Assembly (NCBI RefSeq): GCF_016808335.1
Contig: NC_053149.1
Coordinates: 28,703,339 to 28,767,338 of the forward strand
Direction of reading: 5' to 3'
Source of the DNA: Panicum virgatum
Taxonomy: Eukaryota > Streptophyta > Magnoliopsida > Poales > Poaceae
DNA length: 64,000 nucleotides
The notes below the pieces were generated by a model. That model was given only the letters and a program-made list of their open reading frames with translations. It did no database searches and was not told where the DNA came from. The translations under genes and the position numbers were made by a program. Positions 22,248 to 31,763 of the stretch are shown here, piece after piece. The stretch's first letter is position 1, and every line of letters begins with the position of its first letter.

Positions 22248-23730
22248 TGTAACGAACATGGCACCATTCATGCCATTTCGAGTGATTTTGGTGATCGAAT
22301 GACAACGCAATCAATGAGACTAATAGTTTTATTAAGTAAACATTTCTAGATCCCAGAGATGAAGTAAAAAGGCCATGCAAAGCAAAACACGAAGAAAGAA
22401 CTCAAAGAAAACGCTAAATTGGACGAGTTCTACTGAAATCAGTAGCACCAGAAGAACCGATGCCTATAGCATCGGTGCATCCGATGGTTGTCGGAAGTTC
22501 CGACGCCTGGCATCGGTGCAAATCTGAGCACCAACTGGAGATCAAGCGAAGACCAAGTCAAGATAGCCAAGTCACCGGTTGAACCGACGGCGTCAAGATA
22601 GGCATCGGTGCATTGGATGTACTATGTTCCAAAGACGAAGTCAAGCATGCAGGAGCCAAGCCTTCAGCGCCGGTTGAACCGGTGGTGCATCGGAGCATAG
22701 CACCGGTGTAATGACGTCAGCAGGAGAGAAAGAGGCCAACGGCTAGTTGAGTGCTGTGAGTGACCGGTTTAACCGACACATAGTCATTGGTTAAACTGGT
22801 GGTGTCGCAGAAAGTGCGTCAGAAGCTCAACAGCTACTTTAGGTCTGAGAGTGACCGGATGAACCGACGCCACCCCAGGCAGAGGCATCGGTTCATCCGA
22901 TGGTATGCTATTTTCTGCTGACCGTTGGAGCAACGGCTACAAGACTTGGTGGCCTATATATACGCCTCACCCCGGCCATTTGAAGCTTTCTGGAGTCCCA
23001 AGACATCTCATACACATCCAATAACACCTCCAAGCCATCCAAGAGCATAAAAATTCAAATCCTTAGTCCTTAGCACAACCTTTTGTGAGTGTTAGTGCAA
23101 GGTTAGCTCTTGAGTGAGTGATCAAGCAAGGTTTAGATCCTTGTGCTGTGGTTCTAGAGTGAACCATCCTTGTATCTTGGTGCGACGGCCATCCTTGGAG
23201 ATTTGGTGGCTCGCCGGCAAGTCAACGACCCTCCGGCTTGGTGTGGAGCGGTGTCGATGATATTGTGCGGGGGACGGAGCCCCTCCTTCGTGGGCAATCT
23301 CCCTTAGTGAATATCGGGATCAAGGTGACCGTGATTGTGTTCACGGAAGAGACTTGATTACCGGGAAGCGATACTCTTAGTGAGTGCTTCAACAAAGTGG
23401 ACGTAGGGGCGCCTTTGTGGCAAACCGAACCACAGGATAAATCCTCGTGTCGAGAGTTCGCTTCCTCTCATCCCTCTCTTTAAGCTTCCGCATTTCATAT
23501 TACAACTTGTGTACTTTTACCTTCTTAGTGTAGTATCTAGCTAGGATTGGCTATAGGTTGCAAAACTCTTTTGGGATGAGGGTTATACACTAAGGTGAAC
23601 CGTAGTTGCAAATCTAGATAGTTTGTTTTAGTTTTAGTTTTGTGCAAACTAGTTGGAGCCATAGGTTAAGGTTTTAATAGTGCCTAATTCACCCCTTCCC
23701 CTCTTAGGCTAGAGCATCCGAACACTTTCA
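22248..23730 (+). repeat. 3' LTR of Copia element
   Basis: Complete 1483-bp LTR, from TGTAACGAACATGG to ACACTTTCA, with TATA box CCTATATATACG near 22953-22964. It shares the promoter region and ACCGGTT-type repeats with the solo LTR at 58900-60077. Confidence 0.85.
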
Positions 23731-23824
23731 CTATTCCCTGGCGCAAAGAGAGGATGAAGATCAGCCTGTGGGTGCGGTATTGGCAACAAACAAGGGGGCG
23801 GATGAACATCTGATATTTTTCTTC

Positions 23825-25115
23825 GGGTTAATTGGAAGCATATCATTGCAATTTTTAATAGTTGGAGAAACGCTACTACAACTTTTAATATTAGAGATAT
23901 GCTATTCTTATACGTCTTTCAACACCTTGGGTCCACCCGCAGGATACGTATCCATTTAGCTTTCGGTATGGACCGTATTACCCATCTTTAGTACGTCGCT
24001 CATCCCATCAAATCATCTTGCACCACTGTACGTCGCGTCGATTGTCTTGGATGCCGCCGCCGGTCGACTGAACTGCAGGGCGCCGCTGGCCGAGACCCCT
24101 GCCGTAGGCGCAGAGGTCCCTGCCGCGCGGGCCACTGCCTGCCGCAGGCCCCTGCCACAGGCCACTCCAGCGCGGGCGCCCGAGCTGCACGGGCGCAGGC
24201 GGCAGGCCAAGCTTCCAATTCCCTTGATGAAAGAATTATAGATAACTGAAGAATGCTTTTGCAAAGATGCATATATTGTAACAGACAAATGATGGTTCCA
24301 CTGAAAAGGAGTTCAAGTGAATTGAAAGAGGTAAGCAACATACTTGTTCCCAGCTTTTGTCTTCTCCTCCTCTTCCCATGCTTTGATCAAAGAGTTCCTC
24401 TTCTCAGTTTCCACCCTAGTTAGAGCGAGATCTGCAGACCAAATTTATGTTCTTAATAGGCATAGTTGTACTTGATAACAACAAGACAATTATTTAATAC
24501 TTACCTCTGTCATTGGAGCTCCCTTGCTTCTCAGCTGCTGGCTTATCTATAGCAGGTTCATCTGCAACGTCTGGAAATACAGAAAAGTAGAGAACTTTAT
24601 GAGCTATACTGAAGCATGTTTTCTTTTGGGCAAACAATAAACTTAAATGCATGAACAAAATTTTCTGAACAAATTTATATAGAAGAAAGAAGCTAGCAAC
24701 TGTCTGTATATTGATCAAATGATCCGACGCAACCCATTAGCAACCCTACGGCAGGGGCCTGCCGCCTGCGCCCGTGCAGCTCAGGCGCCAGCACAGCAGT
24801 GGCCTGCGGCAAGCAGCGGCAAGGAGTGGCCCGCACGGCAGGGGTCTCGGCTGGCGCCGCCCTGCACTTCAGTCCACCACGGCGGCACCTTGGGGCAATC
24901 GACGCGACGTACAGCGATGCAGACGATGTGATGGGATGAGTGACATACTACAGAAGGGCAATATGGTCCATACGTTAAAGCCAGAGGGATACGTACCCTA
25001 TGAATGGGCCCAAAGTGTTGAAAGACGTATGGGAGTAGCATATCTCTAATATTAGAAGTTGTAGTAGCGTTTCTCCAACTCTTAAAAGTTGTAATGCTAT
25101 GCTTCCAATTAACCC
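23825..25115. mobile_element. Mutator-like (Pack-MULE type) element with ~390-bp inverted termini
   Basis: Left arm 23825-24215 and right arm 25115-24735 are inverted copies. They start GGGTTAATTGGAAGCA and share AGAAACGCTACTACAACTT and TACGTCGCGTCGATTG, followed by a GC-rich stretch. Flanking 9-mers tttttcttc and ttcttcttt are similar but not identical. Between the arms is host-derived sequence (remorin exons), not a transposase. Long inverted arms and captured gene sequence are the Pack-MULE pattern; the degraded target site leaves some doubt on superfamily. Confidence 0.78.
24346..24570 (-). pseudogene. Captured remorin fragment, two exons
   Basis: Minus-strand exon 24570-24505 (acceptor TTTCCAG, donor GTAAGT) encodes VADEPAIDKPAAEKQGSSND. 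Exon 24431-24346 (acceptor CTGCAG, donor GTATGT) encodes ALTRVETEKRNSLIKAWEEE, then EKTKAGN. The phases join (G/AT gives Asp). The second exon is the start of the remorin C-terminal domain. Remorins are plant plasma-membrane nanodomain proteins tied to signalling and virus movement. The coiled-coil remainder and membrane anchor are absent, and the intron (24432-24504) is kept, so capture was at DNA level. No start codon is evident. Confidence 0.85.
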
Positions 25116-25206
25116 TTCTTCTTTTCGGTTTCAGTTTCATATCCATAATACCAACCGAAGAGGTTGAGAGATATAATGAAATGGGTCGTATCAGTAGCCA
25201 GTTATT

Positions 25207-26500
25207 CAATGATTGTGTTTGGATTCAAGGGCTAGAGCTATTTAACTCAACTAAATAGCCCTCCAATGAAATAGCTTTTGGCACATTTAACCTTTAAAGC
25301 ATCTTTTCCCAATCATTAGAGCCCCATTAACTCTCTTGCTATGGTAGACCCCACCTGAAATAACCCAATAATCACCCTTTGGGTGGGATAGTTTTTCAGA
25401 AGTGCTAGCGTCCGGACGTTCAATCCATCGGAGGCTCCGTCGCTCCACGGTAACATGAAAAACGTAACATCTGTAACATATGAAAAAAATATCTGCAACA
25501 GTGAAAGTCACCTCTTGCAATATTCAAAATCAAATACATCTTTGCACCGAATCCAGGAAAAAAATTCCCGCCGCAACATTTGCACCATGTTTCTTGCAAC
25601 ATTCATCAATATCAATAGGAGGAATATTGCAACATCCAAAAATCGCAATTGCAACATCTTCAAAGAATAATTGCAACATCAATATCTACCATGAGGTATC
25701 TATTGCAACATCCAAGAAACTATAATGCAACAACACAAGATAGCTACTGCAACACATGGCCACCTGTGGGGTCTGCAGCGTCTCCGTCCACAGCTGGCCA
25801 CAAACCGCAGCTCGCCACGCCGCCGGCGAGCTCCGCCCTAGGCACGGGAAGCTCCGCCCCTCGCCTCCGTGCGAGCTCCACCTGCCGACGCCCGCTCCTG
25901 GCCCTGCGAGCTCCACCGGTGAGCTCCGCCCTAGGCACGGGGAGCTCTGCCCCTCGCCTTCGTGTTCGCTCCGCCGGCACCCACTCCCGGCCGAGCCCCC
26001 GAGGAGGAGCTCCAGCTGCGCCCGTGCTGGCCGCGTAAGCTCTGCTGTGCTCACGCTCGGCCGAGCCAGAGGAGGAGCGCTGGTCGCGCCCACCCCAGCC
26101 GATCCTCTAGGAGGAGCACCGCTAGTTGATTCGTGCCAACATGGGGAGGGGGGAACCGAGGAGGAGGAGGAGGCGAGACGCTATCCAAGGGAAGCAGGAG
26201 TTTGGGGAAGAAGAGTCTGGAGAGGAGAAGAGTGGATAAGAAATGAGTGGAGTAACAGCAGGTGGTGGGGAGAGTAAAAAGCAGAGGCAGCTGTGCGGGG
26301 TAGTAAAAAAGCAGAGGTAAGTGGGCGGGACTGTGGGTGGGGCGTCCAATCGATCGGATGCCTGATCCCTAGCATTATCGATTGTTTTTTGAGATAGGTT
26401 ATTTGCAAATAGCTAAGAACTAGCCCTCATGTTTGAGAATCTTGGGCTATTTTGAGCTAAAAATGGGTGGGCTAGACATAATCCCTAGAATTCAAATCTG
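25207..26500. other. Possible MITE arms split by another insertion
   Basis: Sequences around 25207-25390 (GGGCTAGAGCTATTT, AAATAGCCCTCC) and 26400-26500 (GAACTAGCCCTCATG, CTTGGGCTATTTTGAGC) look like the two arms of a single small inverted-repeat element opened by the insertion at 25401-26377. Termini were not resolved. Confidence 0.3.
25401..26377. mobile_element. Non-autonomous DNA element rich in TTGCAACAT
   Basis: Left end AGTGCTAGCGTCCGGACG and right end (minus) AATGCTAGGGATCAGGCATC are degenerate inverted termini, both followed by a CCATCGG/CCGATCG-type block. The left third (25450-25760) repeats TTGCAACAT/GCAACATC about ten times. The right part is GC-rich with open frames on both strands. 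This layout recurs in panicoid genomes; superfamily (Mutator-like is my guess) is unproven and no clean target duplication was found. Confidence 0.55.
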
Positions 26501-26676
26501 CCCAATATGTACCTTATCCACTGTTAAAAAATATTTACATTATCCATATCCGAAGAGTTAAATGAAATATATGATATGCGAATAAGATAAATATCAATAT
26601 CCGACATATTTGATACTATTTATATCCGAATTGGTCTTAGAACTAGTTGCTGACTCTTTCATTAGAGACGGCCTTA

Positions 26677-27028
26677 GGGCGCGTTTAGTTCCCAAAATAT
26701 TTTGGGTAAATTTTTTTGGGAGCGTTTACAACACTAATTAGGAGTTAGGAGTATTAAATATAGACTAATTATAAAACTAATTACTTGGATGGATGGGAAA
26801 TTGCGAGACGAATCTATTAAGCCTAATTAATCCATCATTATAGATTATTTACTGTAGCACAACATTATCTAATCATTACATAATTATGTTCATTAGATTC
26901 GTCTCGCGATTTTGCCCAGGGGTTATGGAATGGGTTTTGTTAGTTATCCACAATTAATACTCGTAATTAGTGGTCAAACATTTGAAGTTACTGTAGCACG
27001 AGAACAATTTTGGGAACTAAACAGACTC
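26677..27028. mobile_element. Tourist-type MITE (PIF/Harbinger)
   Basis: 352 bp bounded by TTA target duplications (26674-26676 and 27029-27031). Ends are GGGCGCGTTTAGTTCCC and, inverted, GAGTCTGTTTAGTTCCC. The inside has the common grass blocks TTGCGAGACGAATCTATTAA and ATTCGTCTCGCGATTT, themselves inverted. No coding capacity. Confidence 0.88.
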
Positions 27029-27108
27029 TTAATATAGTACTGGGATGTGCTAGAGTATTTTTCCCCCCTCGGAGCACCAGCAGCATATATATCATGAGGT
27101 AGTGCTAA

Positions 27109-27200
27109 GGCCCTCTTTAGTTCTTAAAATTTGTCATACAGTACCTGTCACATCGAATCTTCAGACACATGTATTGAGTATTAAATGTAGTTGAAAAATA
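27109..27200. mobile_element. Partial MITE
   Basis: GGCCCTCTTTAGTTC, CACATCGAATCTTC and GAGTATTAAATGTAG are in the order of another common grass Tourist-like MITE, but the right half is missing. It was not delimited precisely. Confidence 0.45.
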
Positions 27201-27394
27201 TAAGATTGGACTGTCTGCCGGGTGCTACATGAAACAAAACTCTCCAGTGTATAGCAAGCACTAGTGAATGACGCGCGCTATTAGCGCACACCTGTAGCAG
27301 GCGAATAAATTTCTTAATGTAACATAAGGAAAGCTTTTTGCGTTAAACCAGTGGAATTTAACTGAAGCAGCAATCTAAGGAAACAAAATAACCT

Positions 27395-29682
27395 CATCAA
27401 TCGACATAAAAGGAAGTCCCAAGTCAGAAAGAGGAAGTGCAGAAATGTAGTCAAACTAATCCCTTCCTTTACACTGTTGTATTCCTTTGACGGCACCAGT
27501 CTACCCCCCTTACCAATCACCTAGGGCCCCAGGTTCCGGATGCAGCACACGTGCTGCCCCTTATGTTGTGTTTAGAGAGAATTCTCACGTCCTCAAGAAT
27601 AGAGGTGTCCCCAGGAATTTCATTTACTGCACAGAATAACATTGCAGATTACAGACAATATAATAAACAACATGAATACATGAGATATGAAACAATTGAG
27701 TAGATAATTTGGCAGAAGTGGGTACCTCGGCCAGTAGGAACCTAAGGGAAGGATGAGACTGGAATCGGAGCAAAGGCAGCGGTCAGTGATTCTTGAAAAG
27801 ATTTTTTTAGATAACGGATACAAGATCCGGCCTCTACATCAAGAGAAGTACACATCGAAATATTACAACGTTCGAGTGTATAAAAGAGCAACACCAGTCC
27901 AGCATAAAAACAATGAACTAAGGAAGCCTGTATATGTGCTTCCATCCACCATTGGCCTATTCTAAAGACACCATCTCTATTCTTGTGATCAACGATGAGA
28001 TGAAGTTCTTGTTGTGCCCCTCATGCTGCAGCTGCGCCCAGAAACGTAGCCAATACGTTCCCCTGAAAATAACCTGCAGAATTGAGTTATATTTAATTCT
28101 ATGAAAGATTATATCATTGCGGGTTCTCTAGATAGCCCAGCATAAAGCAGCGACCCCAACCCAAATCAAGTTTCTAGACTTATTATTCTGATTAGAAAGC
28201 CAAGATCCAAACATATGTCTTATTGATCTAGGTTGGGTTAATCCCTTAGCCAGATACACCATCCTCCAAACCATTCACGTATAGATACACCATCCTCCAA
28301 ACCATTCTCGCATAGTGGCAATCCAGGAACAAATGCTGGATAGACTCATTTAAATTACAACCAACACATTTTTTGCTTCCTTTTCAATTTTTCCTAGCGA
28401 GATTGTCTTTAGTTAAGATCACCTCCTTTTGTAAAAACCAAAGAAAGATCTTAATTTTTAGAGGGACATTAATCTTCCAGATTTTCTTATGCCTGAAAGG
28501 TGGTTGAGAATTGATAAGATGCAGATACATAGACCGGACCGTGTGAATAACCCAGATTTGGTTAGATCCTATCTAAAAGTATCAGAACCATCTGTCAAAT
28601 TAACAGGTGTTATCTGTGCTACCAGATTATGCCAGTCTCTCAGTTTAGAACCCAGCAATGTCCTCCGAAAGGAGATATTAAAAGGACGAGTAGCCATAAC
28701 TTTTGCTACTGTTGCATGAGGGTCTCTCACAATGTTATAGAGAGAGGGATACCTATCTCTAAAAGAAGCATTGCCTACCCAATTGTCCTCTCAAAACCAC
28801 GCGGTACTCCCATCTTTAATTGAAAAGGAGCCCTTTGTTAAGACTTTGGCTTTAATTTTCATAAGACCTCTTCAAAAATGGGAGTCATGTGGTTTAGCCT
28901 TAACTTGCGTTAGGGATTTGGATCCCATATACTTATTCCTAAGTAAATTATGCCACATGCCCTCTGTATTAAACAAATTTATAATCCACTTGGACAAAAG
29001 GCATTTATTTTGAAGATGAAGATCCAGAATACCCAAGCCACCTTGATCCTTGGGTCTACAAAGGATGTCCCATTTGGCTAGTCTATATTTATGCTTATAC
29101 GAAGACCCTTGCCAAAAGAATCTTGATCTGCAATGATCAAGATTTTTAACCACTCCTTTCGGAATTTCAAAGAATGACATCATAAACATGGGTAGACTAC
29201 TAAGTATTGAATTTAGAAGGACCAATCTTCCTCCATAAGACAGATACTTAGCTTTCCAACATGAGAGCTTTTTCTTAATTCTTTCTTCTACTTTGTGCCA
29301 CTCGAAATTGAGTAACTGTCTATGATGCATAGGAATTCCCAAATATCTGGAACGGTATTCCCCTGCATTACACCCAAAGAGAGTGGTATACTCATCTTCC
29401 ATCTCTTTAGCATGACCATAGCAGAAGATTTCGCTCTTGTGAAAATTGATCTTTAACCTAGATAATTGCTCAAAAGCACAAAGCAAAAGTTTCATATTTT
29501 TTTGCGTGTTCTAAATCATGATCAAGAAAAATGATTGTATCATCCGCATATTGAAGAATGGATAATCCATCATCTACTAAATGAAGAATGACACCTCTTT
29601 TTGGCAGGTTCTTTTTAGATTGGATAGCTTCAAAGTAGGCATCACAGTTTGGGAATTCTGCATTTTCCTTGGACTGATCCAT
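27395..29682 (-). pseudogene. Captured CBS-domain SNF1-kinase gamma-like (PV42/CBSX-type) fragment, split by LINE
   Basis: After an acceptor-like TTGTTGTAG, minus-strand ATG 29682-29680 starts MDQSKENAEFPNCDAYFEAI and runs QSKKNLPK to the LINE at 29597. Coding resumes at 27801 in the same frame with SFQESLTAAFAPIPVSSFP, then an in-frame TAG (27744-27742) and VPTGRG. Further pieces are VLHPEPGALGDW (about 27545-27505) and GIQQCKGRD-stop-FDYISALPLSDLGLPFMS (about 27470-27395). Plant gamma-like CBS proteins carry these blocks in this order with long stretches between them that are missing here, including most of the CBS repeats. They bind adenylates or regulate SnRK1. Non-functional. Confidence 0.8.
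27802..29597 (-). mobile_element. 5'-truncated L1-type LINE
   Basis: The minus-strand reverse transcriptase remnant starts at the YADD region (GLSILQYADDTIIF) and continues through LSRLKINFHKSEIFCYG, RSRYLGIPMHHRQL, SYGGRLVLLNSILSSLPMF and RSRFFWQGSSYKHKYRLAKW to about 28870. It is followed by a stop-ridden zinc-binding RT tail (NESIQHLFLDCHYARMVWRM near 28350-28290). The 3' end is CCGTTATCTAAAAAAA, a short poly(A) at 27808-27802. Everything upstream of the palm core is missing, the usual result of incomplete target-primed reverse transcription. It lies in the captured CBS exon. No clear target duplication beyond A residues. Confidence 0.87.
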
Positions 29683-30109
29683 GCCTACAACAAACTTAGT
29701 CAAACAGAGATAATTTATCAACACATTGCCACCAACTTATTACAGATGCAGAACAAGAAGCATCAAGATAATAAGGATTTGCCAGCATCCGCAAGTAGCG
29801 AGTACAATTAACTCTGTTAGCAAGAACTATGTCTAGATTAGGCATCCCCTCAAGACAATAGGGTGGCATTCCATCATGGCATTACAACAAACAGCCTAAT
29901 GGCATGGTTTGAACTTGGAATCATCTAGCGAAATCATTCCAAACCTCACAAGGCAAGGAATCAAGGAAAATTACCATCCATTTTCGTGCTCAAGGAATCA
30001 TTTACCTTGGCCATTGTGATTCCTTGAGTACGAAAACGATAAATATTTCAAACCTGATAAATAAATCACATTGCCACAAGGAATTAAACCTGATAAATAT
30101 TTCATTTAC

Positions 30110-30408
30110 CTTGGCCAAACGAGCTCCTGCGGCTGCGATAAGAAACAAATCACACAGCATTATTGACAACATTAATTTTCTGAAAGTGGATAATGAAATA
30201 GGCTTGAAATTGGATTGTCCAAAGAAATAAAGGAAAAGAACTAACCATCTGAGGTCTCAAGTGCAGTATCATGACCCTCTGGCGCACTCTTGGCCCAGTC
30301 ATATGACTTCAGGTGAATGGAACCAAATAGTATCTTGCTAAATACTGTCATCCTAGGATGGTTGTGAAGGGGAATAGTTGCTGATTTCGGTAAACAGAAG
30401 ATACCAAG
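30110..30408 (-). pseudogene. Captured plant cysteine oxidase (PCO/ADO family) fragment
   Basis: Exon 30408-30246 (acceptor TGCAG, donor GTTAG) encodes [20 protein letters not shown], then [18 protein letters not shown]. Exon 30132-30110 (acceptor ATCGCAG, donor GTAAAT) continues in phase with AAGARLAK. This is the central cupin region of plant cysteine oxidases, including the iron-binding HNH motif. These enzymes oxidise N-terminal Cys of group VII ERF factors for oxygen-dependent degradation. A candidate upstream exon (about 30750-30688, AASQGNSVDPNITKYSVKVL) has proper splice edges but is less certain. The N- and C-terminal parts are missing. It lies upstream of the CBS fragment in the same orientation. 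Confidence 0.82.
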
Positions 30409-31319
30409 CTGCACAAAACATTCAAAGCTTCAGCAAGAGGCATTTGCTAGCAAGTTATTCAAGACAGTTTCACACACATTTTTCTTTTAGGTACACCAAA
30501 AAATCAATACACAAAGATTGAGAAGATAAATTACCGAGAAATGTGTTTCATGGATTGTGTTTCCCGAAATGCATACAAGCTCTGATCATAGTTGAACTGA
30601 AGGAAACACAATCCATCATCGGCTCAACAAAAATATTTGGATCCAAACTATTAAACTGATGGGCACAAGCTCAAGAATTACTTACGGGTAGCACTTTTAC
30701 AGAATACTTGGTGATGTTAGGATCTACGCTGTTTCCTTGGCTTGCAGCCTGTGAAAGTACAGAAAAAGTCATTACCAGGCCAAAAGAAACGAAAACATAT
30801 GCCACCAAATTATGGTGCCAAAAGAAAACTATCATCATCTCGACAAACAATTAACACAGAATACCTGAGAATGTAACAACATTTTAGTGCTGTACACAGC
30901 TGAGCAAGTAATATTTAGGCTTCAGATACCATTTAAAATCAACAAACAAACAGTAAATGTAGGTGAAATAGGGGTTCTTCTCAAAGTGAAAACACTATAC
31001 CCCTGAATTAGGTTCTAAAGTTCTGAAAATTCATGAAGGTGTTTGAATGGACATATATCCACAAGAACGCTGTTTATATTTATAATATCAAACAATTTTT
31101 CTACTGAACTTTTTACCAAACAAGAGCACAAGACTCCAGCTTGTTGAACATCTAATGCACAGATAGTTTCTTCCTCTGGGATCATCCAACAAATATATTA
31201 TTTATAGTCAGTGGATCACCCACCAAGGTAAAGAAGAATAGAAGATTCAACCTTACACTGTATGTTTTTGAGCTTACTACCAAGGTTGAGGTCTTAATAT
31301 AAGCTCCCTTCCGTTTTTC

Positions 31320-31576
31320 CCATTGCAATGCTGAGTTCGAGTTCGACAACCCGCTCACACGGGGGATGTCAGACCTCACTACCCGGATCAATGCTTTGGA
31401 GTTACGTCAGCAGGAGATGGGTCACCACCTTGAGCACAATACCAGCCTCACATAGGAGAGTTGGGGCATGATATCCTCCATTCACTATGATTGGAACCAA
31501 GGTACCTACTACCCCTAGCAGCCATACCCAGATTCAGACCAGTAGTCCTGAGCTTCGTTGAAGCTTTGGGGGTGGG
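31320..31576 (+). repeat. Retrotransposon 3'-internal tail with purine tract
   Basis: The plus frame reads DLTTRINALELRQQEMGHHL, then SWGMISSIHYDWNQGTYY, as in the last coding stretch of some gypsy-type elements, followed by stops and GCTTTGGGGGTGGGGG, a polypurine-like end. No LTR start was identified after it. The final 105 bp recur at 32888-32992. Confidence 0.5.
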
Positions 31577-31763
31577 GGGGATCTGCCATGGAATACAAGT
31601 CTCCATTTTTCCCTCCCATCTCCGTACCAGAACAGGATAGCCAACATTGGTTAAGGTACTTTAGAGTGTGAAACCAAGAATATTGAATTGTTGTTCAAAT
31701 CTTTTTTTAAATAAAATAGGGGACTTTATTGCTCACTGTATTTTCTGCTTTAATTATTAGAGA

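Larger units (their letters stand above)
18792..23730 (+). mobile_element. Copia LTR retrotransposon, internally deleted (SIRE/Maximus-like)
   Basis: Two long direct repeats (18792-20068 and 22248-23730) enclose 2.2 kb that holds only a gag remnant, non-coding sequence and a polypurine tract. Flanks ttatt (18787-18791) and ctatt (23731-23735) look like a target duplication with one change. Protease, integrase, reverse transcriptase and primer site are missing, so it could move only with proteins from a relative. The lineage is inferred from gag style and LTR. Confidence 0.85.
27261..31763 (-). mobile_element. Probable Helitron with captured host exons
   Basis: Read on the minus strand, the 5' end is TCTCTAATAATTAAAG (31763 down), preceded by A. 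The 3' end is GTCATTCACTAG, ending at 27261 and followed by T, with a stem GCGCTA-A-TAGCGC just upstream (27275-27287). TC start, hairpin, CTAG end and insertion between A and T are the Helitron signature. Inside are exons of two unrelated host genes, both in the element's orientation with introns retained. No Rep/helicase is present, so it is non-autonomous. Plus-strand retroelement sequence at 31320-31576 is also inside. The ends were found by eye; no empty site was available. Confidence 0.62.

Noticed and set aside
25686..26277. ORFs of 129-173 codons
   Set aside because: GC-rich part of a non-autonomous DNA element, with repeated gene-like words but no protein family resemblance.
27314..27520. 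Hydrophobic ORF (TTFLHFLFLTWDFLLCRLMRL)
   Set aside because: Out-of-frame reading of the CBS fragment; the other frame gives the family blocks GIQQCKGRD and PLSDLGLPFMS.
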